This document shows positions 53,043 to 60,768 of a stretch of 64,000 nucleotides of DNA, one piece after another. The first letter of the stretch is position 1; every line of letters begins with the position of its first letter. Below the pieces are notes generated by a model. That model was not told where the DNA came from. It saw only the letters and a program-made list of their open reading frames with translations, and searched no databases. The position numbers were made by a program, and so were the translations under genes. Origin of the DNA: Roseimicrobium sp. ORNL1 (GTDB taxonomy: Bacteria > Verrucomicrobiota > Verrucomicrobiia > Verrucomicrobiales > Verrucomicrobiaceae); the NCBI RefSeq assembly GCF_011044495.1, contig NZ_CP049143.1:6944001-7008000 (forward strand). The letters are read 5' to 3'.

Positions 53043-53618
53043 ATGAACGCAATTCGACTCCGTTTACAGCTACTGAGCCCCTTGCTTGCAACCAGCCTGC
53101 TCTTCGCCGCGCCATGGAGCCCTGCCTCAGCACAACCACCCTCTGCTGTGCAGACGGAACTGGAGAGACTGGAAAGGGAGAAGGAGGCGGCACTGCGTCC
53201 GGTGATTCAGGCCTCGCAGCAACGCCTGGCGCAGATGCAGGCAGAGTTCACCAAGGCCGGCCGTCTCGATGAGGCCGTCGCAGCGCGGGATGCCCTCGAG
53301 CAACTCAAGACTGGCAACGGAGAGGCAAACCGGCTGGCCGGCACCACCTGGTCACGCAAGCCGGACAACATACCGAACAAGGGCTACGTCAAACTTCTGG
53401 CATCGGGCCTGGCCAAGAGTGCCGATGGTGGCTGGGAGTCCGCTGGCCTAGTCACGCGATGGGAGCACGTGGGAGGCAGAGTTGTCCTTCTGACCATTGA
53501 GAAGGGACGTTCGGACCATCTGTGTGAAGTGTGGCTTTTCGATCCCCAGTGGAAATCCTACAAGGGCTTTGCCTTCGACGGCGTGAGGGTCGAAGGCTCA
53601 GAAGCGAAGGAAAAGTAA
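53043..53618 (+). CDS. exported protein with a coiled-coil segment
   Basis: 191 residues. Signal peptide at 1-30 (cut near PASA), then a coiled coil (ELERLEREKEAALRPVIQASQQRLAQMQ), then a small beta-rich domain (AGTTWSRKPDNI, WEHVGGRVVLLTIEKGRSDH, FAFDGVRVEG). No family is recognised, although the coiled coil resembles a start found in many secreted Verrucomicrobiota proteins. It is 84 bp behind the protease gene in the same direction, so an operon is possible. Confidence 0.6.
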   Translation: MNAIRLRLQLLSPLLATSLLFAAPWSPASAQPPSAVQTELERLEREKEAALRPVIQASQQRLAQMQAEFTKAGRLDEAVAARDALEQLKTGNGEANRLAGTTWSRKPDNIPNKGYVKLLASGLAKSADGGWESAGLVTRWEHVGGRVVLLTIEKGRSDHLCEVWLFDPQWKSYKGFAFDGVRVEGSEAKEK

Positions 53619-53697
53619 GGCAATAGCGTTGAACGGGGACCGAACAAGGTGCGCCTGACGGCGGCGGGCGGGAATTTAAACACACTTTAAACCCATT

Positions 53698-53733
53698 TTA
53701 ATGACATTTTATTGTCAGTTTAATGACAATAAA
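53698..53733. promoter_or_regulatory. inverted and direct repeats upstream of the Fic gene
   Basis: A perfect 10-bp inverted repeat, TTTATTGTCA and TGACAATAAA (53708-53717 and 53724-53733), with a 6-bp spacer. Partly overlapping it, TTTAATGACA occurs at 53698 and again at 53720. The stretch is very AT-rich and ends 13 bp before the start codon, so it could be an operator for autoregulation. Confidence 0.65.
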
Positions 53734-53746
53734 TTAGGCTCTTGGA

Positions 53747-54835
53747 ATGGCATTTGAGCCCAACTACGGCATCACTGCCCCAGCTGCCTTGGCCCTGATG
53801 GCCATTGAGCGCTCACGCGCCGCGATCGAGCACTTGCCGATCCGTGCCGGGTTGATCACCTCCCTGCGCGAATCTGCACGCTTGCTGTCCACGCACTATT
53901 CGACCCAGATCGAGGGGAATCGCCTGACGCTACCGGAGGTGAAACAGGTCATCGCAGGACACGGTGGCTTCCCGGGACGAGAGCGGGATGAAAAGGAAGT
54001 GCTGAACTACTACAAGGCAGCAGACAAGGCTGAGGTCTTGGCTGCAATCAAACGCCCACTCAAAGAGGAGGACATCCAACTTCTACATGGTCTGACATTT
54101 GAAGGCAGGGCGAAACCCGCACCTTATCGCGACGGGCAGAATGTCATCCGAGATGGCCATGATGGGCACATTGTCTACATGCCTCCGGAGGCGAAGGAAG
54201 TTGGTCGCTTGATGAAGGACCTCGTGCAATGGATCAATCACACCATCGCAGAGAAGCGGGTTCCTGCTCCCGTGATTGCGGCTCTGGCGCACTACCAGTT
54301 CGCCACCATTCATCCGTACTATGATGGCAATGGACGCACTGCGCGCCTCCTTGCGATCTTGATCCTGCACCGCTGCGGCTATGGCCTAAAAGGCATTTTC
54401 TCGCTGGAGGAATACTACGCCAGGAATCTGGAAGCTTATTATGAAGCCCTGACGGTAGGACCCAGTCACAACTACCACCTTGGCCGAGCAGAGGCGGATG
54501 TGGGCCATTTCGTGCAGTACTTTTGTGAGGGCATGGCGGATGCTTTTGCGAAGGTTCAAGCCCGCACGGAGAACATGGAAGTTCCCGCCGGTGAAGGCCT
54601 GAGCGAGAAACTGCTGAGGGAACTGCGACCACTCCAAAGGACCGTACTGGGCTTATTTCAAAAGAGCCAGGTCGTTACTTCCAAGGAAATTGCGGCGTAC
54701 CTTGGCATCCCTCCACGGCAAGCCACGATCCAATGTGCGACTTGGGTCATTGAGGGATTCTTGGTCATCGCGGACTCATCCAAGAAAGCGCGTACCTACT
54801 GTATCGCGAACAAATGGGAGCGTCTTATCGCCTGA
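53747..54835 (+). CDS. Fic-domain AMPylase/adenylyltransferase
   Basis: 362 residues. The active-site motif is HPYYDGNGRTAR from His189, so the key residues are intact. The N-terminal inhibitory helix motif is STQIEGN (Ser52 to Glu56-Gly57), a class II Fic in which the inhibitor is in the same chain. A C-terminal winged-helix-like part (LQRTVLGLFQKSQVVTSKEIAAYLGIPPRQATIQ) could bind DNA, which fits autoregulation through the upstream palindrome. It would transfer AMP to target proteins; the target is unknown. Confidence 0.88.
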   Translation: MAFEPNYGITAPAALALMAIERSRAAIEHLPIRAGLITSLRESARLLSTHYSTQIEGNRLTLPEVKQVIAGHGGFPGRERDEKEVLNYYKAADKAEVLAAIKRPLKEEDIQLLHGLTFEGRAKPAPYRDGQNVIRDGHDGHIVYMPPEAKEVGRLMKDLVQWINHTIAEKRVPAPVIAALAHYQFATIHPYYDGNGRTARLLAILILHRCGYGLKGIFSLEEYYARNLEAYYEALTVGPSHNYHLGRAEADVGHFVQYFCEGMADAFAKVQARTENMEVPAGEGLSEKLLRELRPLQRTVLGLFQKSQVVTSKEIAAYLGIPPRQATIQCATWVIEGFLVIADSSKKARTYCIANKWERLIA

Positions 54836-54842
54836 ACACACC

Positions 54843-55322
54843 TCACTCGGACTGCTCATATACCCGTTGATGATACTCCGGGTCTTTAATGTGGATGACT
54901 TTCAGTGCATGCGTCAATGCCACCCGGGCGGATTCACCATCCTTGATTCGGATTTCGCACGGCGTTGCTATCAAGATCGCTTCCTCATCTGGAATACCTG
55001 TACGGTTGGGGTGTACAACATAGTCGAATCGAGGGCGTCCGACCGTTTCCCATTCGACATGACTCCACGTGGCCGTTCGGAAACTGCCCCAGCCATTTTC
55101 GTTTTCTGAGCGCCTATAGAGCTGCTGAATGGATGTCAGGTTCTTTCGTTGCTCCGAAGGCCATTCGGCGAGCAATACCGCAAAATTCTTCATCGCAAGT
55201 TCGGCTGCTCCCCTTGGTGAAACAGGAGAAAGTCGTGAGCCACATCCTGGAGACACAATCACACCGACAATCACGACGATTGCGATAACAGCTGTGGCCA
55301 CAGCTAGGGTGCATTTCGACAT
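54843..55322 (-). CDS. exported hypothetical protein
   Basis: 159 residues from the ATG at 55322 (the open frame starts at 55361). A hydrophobic segment (about 6-26) ends near VSPGCGS, which may be a membrane anchor or a poor lipobox. The soluble part is alpha-beta (LAEWPSEQRKNLTSIQQLYRR, RPRFDYVVHPNRTGIPDEEAILIATPCEIR). No family known. It converges with the Fic gene (7-bp gap). Confidence 0.6.
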   Translation of the reverse strand: MSKCTLAVATAVIAIVVIVGVIVSPGCGSRLSPVSPRGAAELAMKNFAVLLAEWPSEQRKNLTSIQQLYRRSENENGWGSFRTATWSHVEWETVGRPRFDYVVHPNRTGIPDEEAILIATPCEIRIKDGESARVALTHALKVIHIKDPEYHQRVYEQSE

Positions 55323-55395
55323 GCTCAGATCGTAGGCAACCCAGCATCGGCTGACAAGCAAGCAAGCCTTCTGTGCTCACCTCCCGGAATATGAA

Positions 55396-55431
55396 CACAA
55401 AAAGAGGAGCCCCTCTCGGGACTCCTCTTTT
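55396..55431 (-). terminator. terminator of rpsA
   Basis: A 9-bp stem pairs 55401-55409 with 55422-55430, and the 3' side on the minus strand has a T run. It starts about 60 bp after the rpsA stop. The hairpin is also AT-flanked on the plus side, so it could act in both directions. Confidence 0.8.
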
Positions 55432-55491
55432 GTGCGGCCGGTGTGACCCGGCCCTCGGTAATGTTCTTGTGGCTGTAGCCGAAGCTGAAGC

Positions 55492-57165
55492 TTAGCCCTG
55501 GCCCGGACGGTATTCTTCCGTCGCGAACTTGAACGCCTGCTCCAGGCCGACGAGGTCGGTGCTGGGGCGCAGGGATTCGAAGGCCTGGCTTTCCTTCTTG
55601 AGGGACTCTTCGTCGTAGTTGACCGCCTTGATGGAGAGACCGATGCGGCGCTCGACCTTGTCCACCTTGATGACGCGGGCTTCCACTTCGTCGCCGACGT
55701 TGAGCACGTCCTTGACCTTCGCCACGTGATCTTCGCTGAGCTGGCTGATGTGCACGAGGCCGTCGATGTCGTCCTCGAGTTCCACGAAGGCGCCGAAGCT
55801 GGCGATCTTCGCCACACGGCCCTTGACGAGGTCGCCCACCTTGAAGCGTTCGTCGATCTTGCTCCACGGATCGTCTTCGATCTGCTTGATGCCCAGGCTG
55901 ATGCGCTGGTTCGTCTTGTCGATCTCGAGGATGGTGGCTTCCACTTCCTGGCCCTTCTTAAGCATTTCGGAAGGATGGTTGATCTTGCGGGTCCAGCTCA
56001 GGTCGGAGACGTGAACCATGCCGTCGATACCTTCTTCCAGTTCCACGAAGGCGCCGTAAGCGGTAAGGTTGCGAACCTTGCCCTTGATGCGGCTGCCGAT
56101 GGGGAAGCGGTTGTCGATATCGTCCCAGGGATTGCTGTCGAGCTGACGCACGCCGAGGGAGATCTTGCGCTCTTCCTTGCTGATGCCGAGCACCACGGCG
56201 TCGACCACCTGGCCGACCGTGAGGACATCGGACGGACGCGCGATGCGCTTCGTCCAGGAGAGTTCGGACACGTGGATAAGACCTTCCACACCTTCTTCGA
56301 TCTCCACGAACGCGCCGTAAGCGACGAGCTTGGTGACCTTGCCGTGCACGCGGGTGCCGACGGGGTAGCGGCCTTCGATGTTGTCCCAGGGGTTGGCCTG
56401 GAGCTGCTTCATGCCAAGGCTGACACGTTCCTTCTCGCGGTTTACTTCGAGGATCTGCACCTCGACCTTCTGGCCGATGGAGAGAAGCTCGGAAGGATGG
56501 TTCAGGCGGCCCCACGTCATGTCAGTGATGTGAAGCAGGCCGTCCATGCCATTGAGGTCGATGAACGCACCGAAGTCGGTGATGTTCTTGACCTGGCCTT
56601 CGACGCGGTCGCCGGGGCGGACGCTTTCGAGGAAGCGCTGGCGCTGTTCGGCGCGCTCGGCTTCGATGACTTCGCGGCGGCTGAGGACGATGTTCTTGCG
56701 CTCGTCGTTGACCTTGACGATCTTGAACTCGTACACCTTGCCGACGTACTCGTTGAGGTCCTTCGGCGGGATGATGTCGATCTGGGAGCCGGGAAGGAAG
56801 GCTTCCACGCCCACGTTGACCATAAGACCGCCCTTGACGACGGACTTCACCTTGCCCTTGACGAGACCGCCATCGAGGAAGACGCGATAAATCTTGTCCC
56901 AGTTCTGCTTGTGGGCGGCCTTTTCCTTCGAGAGGACAACCATGCCCTCATCGTTTTCGAGGCGCTCGAGGAGCACTTCCACTTCATCACCGACGTGGAT
57001 ATCCTCGTCTTCGAATTCGTTGGAAGGGATGGCTCCCTCAGACTTGTAGCCGATGTCCACGAGGACGATTTGCGGCTTGATTTCAAGGATCCTGCCTTTG
57101 ACAATGGATCCTTCGTGCAGGGGGCGGAATGATCCAGCGATCATTTCCGCGAGCGTGGCGCTCAT
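55492..57165 (-). CDS. rpsA: 30S ribosomal protein S1
   Basis: 557 residues, the usual length. Six S1-type RNA-binding domains can be placed at about 20-85, 105-170, 190-260, 275-345, 360-432 and 447-515, each with the GAFVELEEGIDGMVHVSDLSW-like core. S1 helps the ribosome bind mRNA with weak ribosome-binding sites, which fits the lack of strong Shine-Dalgarno sequences in this window. The start ATG is followed at once by SATLAEMIAGSFRPLHEG. Nothing is missing. Confidence 0.97.
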   Translation of the reverse strand: MSATLAEMIAGSFRPLHEGSIVKGRILEIKPQIVLVDIGYKSEGAIPSNEFEDEDIHVGDEVEVLLERLENDEGMVVLSKEKAAHKQNWDKIYRVFLDGGLVKGKVKSVVKGGLMVNVGVEAFLPGSQIDIIPPKDLNEYVGKVYEFKIVKVNDERKNIVLSRREVIEAERAEQRQRFLESVRPGDRVEGQVKNITDFGAFIDLNGMDGLLHITDMTWGRLNHPSELLSIGQKVEVQILEVNREKERVSLGMKQLQANPWDNIEGRYPVGTRVHGKVTKLVAYGAFVEIEEGVEGLIHVSELSWTKRIARPSDVLTVGQVVDAVVLGISKEERKISLGVRQLDSNPWDDIDNRFPIGSRIKGKVRNLTAYGAFVELEEGIDGMVHVSDLSWTRKINHPSEMLKKGQEVEATILEIDKTNQRISLGIKQIEDDPWSKIDERFKVGDLVKGRVAKIASFGAFVELEDDIDGLVHISQLSEDHVAKVKDVLNVGDEVEARVIKVDKVERRIGLSIKAVNYDEESLKKESQAFESLRPSTDLVGLEQAFKFATEEYRPGQG

Positions 57166-57379
57166 TAGTATGTGCTTGGGTTTGTGTAGTTTAGCGACTC
57201 AATGTCACCCGTGGGTAACACGCCTGTCCTGCCTTGAGCCCGCTTCAGGCATGAGGTTAAAGGCCGGACGGAAGAAGCGGGCAGGCACTCTCAGGTTGCC
57301 TGGGGGGAAAGGCAAGGGATTTCCACCCTGAAAATGCAGGGTCGCACATGGCTCCCGCCCCAGCACGCGGACCGAAAGG

Positions 57380-57703
57380 TCACTTCTTGAGCATGCGACC
57401 GAAGAGCCTGCCGAAAAGGCCATTGCTCTTGGGGGAGTCATCCTGCTTCCCTTCCTCGTCGCCACCATTCAAGCCGACGATGGGGATACGGTCGGTGGTG
57501 CCACGGGCCTTATGAGCAAGGTCCGCATTGCTCAGGTGCGCCACGATTTCGGGCTTGGCCTTCCACACCGGTTCCCAGCCTAACATGGCTGGCTGCCAGA
57601 TGAGGGTCTCTCCACCTACAGCGTCGTTCATGGCCAACTCCGCCAAACGCTTGTCGTCCACGGGTCCGTGGGCGCGTCCTTCAATGGAGTAATACCAATT
57701 CAT
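57380..57703 (-). CDS. GYF-2 domain protein
   Basis: 107 residues. The first 55 are a GYF_2 (DUF4339) domain: MNWYYSIEGRAHGPVDDKRLAELAMNDAVGGETLIWQPAMLGWEPV. The tail is basic (SNGLFGRLFGRMLKK). GYF_2 domains in bacteria mediate protein-protein contacts, often in membrane proteins; here no membrane segment is seen. It is monocistronic. Confidence 0.75.
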   Translation of the reverse strand: MNWYYSIEGRAHGPVDDKRLAELAMNDAVGGETLIWQPAMLGWEPVWKAKPEIVAHLSNADLAHKARGTTDRIPIVGLNGGDEEGKQDDSPKSNGLFGRLFGRMLKK

Positions 57704-57885
57704 CTCGCGTGGTTGAGTACTATTGTTTCAAACCCGAAATTTCGGGTGTTCCCGGCCAAGTTTCAAGTCCGCAATGACGTATTTGGTCGCGATTCTGCTG
57801 CGGAACGCCCTCCGTGGCAGTGCCTTAGTCTGTCGGACTGCCCGGATCTGAATTCTTCTGCCCAGCCTGCCGCCTCCCTTTCCTC

Positions 57886-59181
57886 ATGCTTGAGCGCCCC
57901 ACCCGCGTCCGCCACTCCGTGCTTTTCGCCACGACGCTGACGGCGTTCTTGATGTATCTGGACCGGGCCTGTCTGGCATGGATGCTGGACTCGAGTTCCT
58001 TCAAACAAGACCTCCATCTTACACCAGGTCAGAACGACCTCATCAAAAGCGCCTTCTTCTGGGCCTATGCCCTGGCCCAAGTGCCCGCAGGCTGGCTGGC
58101 GGAGCGGTTTGGCAAGCGGATGCTCATGACCATCCTCATCGTCACCTGGAGTGTCTTCACCGCGCTCACAGGTTTTGCGAATGGCATCTGGATGTTGCTG
58201 CTCGCGCGCATCGGGTGTGGGTTGGCGGAGGCCGGGGCGTATCCCATCAGCGGCAGCCTGCTGAGCCGGTGGGCTCACCTGAATTGGCGCGGGTTTTCCA
58301 GTGGCATCGTCTCCATGGGGGGAAGGCTCGGACTCGCGCTCGCCCCCCTCATCACGGTGAACATCATCGTAGCCACAGGGAACTGGCGCTGGGCAGGCTG
58401 GACTTACGGCCTGGTGGGACTTGGCGTGGCGTGGTTGTTCTGGTGGACGTTCCGCGAAACACCGGCGGCCCACCCTCGCAGCAACGACGCTGAGCGCCGT
58501 CTGCTGAACGAAGGCCGGGAGTCCCTGGATGAAGTTTCGTCTGCAGCCTCTCCGCGAAGACCCTTCCCCTGGAGAGCGGTGCTCACGGACCGGAGTCTCT
58601 GGCTGATGTGTGCCTACCAGATGCTCACGAATTTTGGCTGGGCGTTCGTCATCAATTCGATGTCCACCTACCTGCGCACGGTGCGCAAGCTGGACGATAA
58701 GATGAACGGAAACATCTCCACGCTCACCCTTTTCATCGGCATCTTTGGCCTGTTGTTGGGCGGCCTTCTCACAGACTGGCTCACGCGCCGCTTCGGCCTG
58801 CGTCTCGGGCGCTTGATTCCCCTTTCCGTCACGCGCTTCGTCTCCGCTGCCATGTGCATCGCCTGCATCTGGGTGCAGAATCCGTGGCTGCTCGCGGTGT
58901 GTCTCGGACTCATGGTCTTCTCCACGGACTCGGGGCTTCCCGCCGTGTGGGCATGGGCACAAGATGTAGGCGGGCGGAATGTGGCGCCCATCTTCGGCTG
59001 GGCGAATATGTGGGGGAATTTCGGCGCTGCTCTCCAGGCAAACCTCGCCGGCTGGCTGCTGGCCACCTTCGACAAGAATGGCGACCAGAACGAGCTTTTC
59101 ATCGCCTGCGCCATTGCCTTCACCCTCGCGGGATGCCTCTCCTTCGGAATCAACGCCTCGAAGAAGGTGGAGGGGGCGTAA
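57886..59181 (+). CDS. MFS transporter, ACS/ExuT-like
   Basis: 431 residues with about twelve hydrophobic segments. MFS signatures: WLAERFGKRMLMT after helix 2 and TDWLTRRFGLRLGRL after helix 8. The early part ACLAWMLDSSSFKQDLHLTPGQND resembles the anion:cation symporter group (hexuronate, phthalate or gluconate transporters). It would be a proton-coupled importer of an organic anion. The substrate cannot be read from sequence. It is divergent from the GYF-2 gene. Confidence 0.85.
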   Translation: MLERPTRVRHSVLFATTLTAFLMYLDRACLAWMLDSSSFKQDLHLTPGQNDLIKSAFFWAYALAQVPAGWLAERFGKRMLMTILIVTWSVFTALTGFANGIWMLLLARIGCGLAEAGAYPISGSLLSRWAHLNWRGFSSGIVSMGGRLGLALAPLITVNIIVATGNWRWAGWTYGLVGLGVAWLFWWTFRETPAAHPRSNDAERRLLNEGRESLDEVSSAASPRRPFPWRAVLTDRSLWLMCAYQMLTNFGWAFVINSMSTYLRTVRKLDDKMNGNISTLTLFIGIFGLLLGGLLTDWLTRRFGLRLGRLIPLSVTRFVSAAMCIACIWVQNPWLLAVCLGLMVFSTDSGLPAVWAWAQDVGGRNVAPIFGWANMWGNFGAALQANLAGWLLATFDKNGDQNELFIACAIAFTLAGCLSFGINASKKVEGA

Positions 59182-59299
59182 CTTCAGCCGCCACCCAAGG
59201 GAATGGGCAAACCGCGAGGTGGCGCGTCCCGGCGCAAAACCTCATTCTTATTGCCCGCGGCCCCATACGGGGGTATAAGCTCCACCCCCCTGTACTGCC

Positions 59300-60535
59300 G
59301 TGCCCCCTTCCCGTCGTCCCTCCTTCCGCCCACGTTCCGCACCTCCCGGCAGTGAATCGTGGCAAACGCCGTGGGTGCAGATCAAGTACTTCACGTTTCA
59401 CCCGAACGTGTTCCCCAACATGATCGCCGACGCCTCGGAGGATGCGAAAAAGGGCGATGTGGTGGCGGTGTACGATCGCGAAGGCAATCTTTTTGGGCAC
59501 GCCTTCTTCAACAAGGATGCGAAGGTGCCGCTGCGCATCTTCCAACACAGCAGCGAACCGCTGCCTGCGGATCATTTTGAGAACGCCATCCGCCAGGCCG
59601 TGAGCCTGCGTCTGGATTCGTTGCGCCTCCCGGAACAGACAGATGCCTTCCGCGTCATCAACTCGGATGGCGATGGCATCCCCGGCCTGATGGTGGACAA
59701 GTTCGGCGACGTGCTGGCCGTGGAAATCAGCACCCTCGCCGCGCAGCAGCGCCTGGATGAGTGGGTGCCGCTTTTGCACTCGCTCCTCGGAACCAGGGAA
59801 GTCGTTTATCATTTCGATGCCAGCGCGGCCCGCGCCGAGATGCTCTCCCCGCACTTCGTGACGGAAGAGCTCGAAGGCAAAAGTGCCAAGGTCGATGCCA
59901 CGCGCATCACGGAGAATGGCATTCGTTTTCATGTAAACTTCGAAAGCGGGCACAAGACCGGCTTCTTCTGCGATCAGCGCGACAACCGTGCGCAGCTCGC
60001 GAACTGGGTGAAGGGTGCGCGGGTGCTGGATGTGTGCTGCTATACTGGTGGCTTTGCGGTGTCCGCAAAGAAGCAGGGAGCTGCCGAAGTCACGGCTGTG
60101 GACCTCGACGAAAACGCCATCGCGGTGGCGAAGAAAAACGCGAACCTCAATCAGGAGCGCGTCTCCTTTGTGCATGCCGATGCCTTCTCCTGGATGCGGC
60201 AGATGCAGAAGAACGGTGACACCTGGGATGCCGTGGTGCTGGACCCGCCCAAGCTCGTCTTCTCACGCGAGAATTTTGAGGAGGGCAAGGCCAAGTACCA
60301 TGACTTGAACAAGCTGGCCATCAGCCTGGTGAAGCGTGGTGGACTTTTCCTCACCTGCTCCTGCTCAGGGCTCATGCCGGTGGAGATGTTCGAGGAAATC
60401 GTGGTTGGCGTGGCGCATCGCAGCGGAAGGAAGCTGCAGATTCTCGATCGTCGTGGGGCAGGTGCGGACCATCCTATCATGTCGAACTGCCCCGAGAGCC
60501 GCTATCTGAAGACGCTCTGGGCGCGGGTGTGGTGA
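59300..60535 (+). CDS. rlmI: RlmI-like 23S rRNA methyltransferase
   Basis: 411 residues starting at GTG 59300. A PUA-like N-terminal domain, then a Rossmann methyltransferase: SGHKTGFFCDQRDNR, VLDVCCYTGGFAVSA as SAM motif I, VTAVDLDENAIAV, and VVLDPPKLVFSRE. The last holds the DPPK of RNA m5C/m2G enzymes; a later CSCSG holds the conserved Cys. It follows the MFS gene by 118 bp. Assignment to RlmI rather than RlmK is by overall layout. Confidence 0.83.
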   Translation: MPPSRRPSFRPRSAPPGSESWQTPWVQIKYFTFHPNVFPNMIADASEDAKKGDVVAVYDREGNLFGHAFFNKDAKVPLRIFQHSSEPLPADHFENAIRQAVSLRLDSLRLPEQTDAFRVINSDGDGIPGLMVDKFGDVLAVEISTLAAQQRLDEWVPLLHSLLGTREVVYHFDASAARAEMLSPHFVTEELEGKSAKVDATRITENGIRFHVNFESGHKTGFFCDQRDNRAQLANWVKGARVLDVCCYTGGFAVSAKKQGAAEVTAVDLDENAIAVAKKNANLNQERVSFVHADAFSWMRQMQKNGDTWDAVVLDPPKLVFSRENFEEGKAKYHDLNKLAISLVKRGGLFLTCSCSGLMPVEMFEEIVVGVAHRSGRKLQILDRRGAGADHPIMSNCPESRYLKTLWARVW

Positions 60536-60768
60536 GTGTTGCAACACGAAACGCTCTCGCCACGCGACATCTCCTTCCGCCTCCGCCCGCTATCTACGGA
60601 CGCGCAGGAGCGCATCCCTACCGTCCATTTTGTGTGAAGGGCGCTACCGTCTGAGCCCATGGCGACCTCAGGGGCTTGAGGTCGTGTTCGTTCTGAAGGT
60701 GGACATATTTCCTTGCGCCAGCGCGTGCCTCCTATTCTAGGATGAGGTTCGATTGATCGTCGTCAGTC

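Noticed and set aside
55726-57132. Open frame of 468 codons on the plus strand
   Set aside because: Antisense to rpsA, whose six S1 domains are unmistakable; the frame is open because of the codon bias of the real gene.
57763-58962. Open frame of 399 codons on the minus strand
   Set aside because: Antisense to the MFS transporter; composition rich in Arg, Gly and Glu and no motif.
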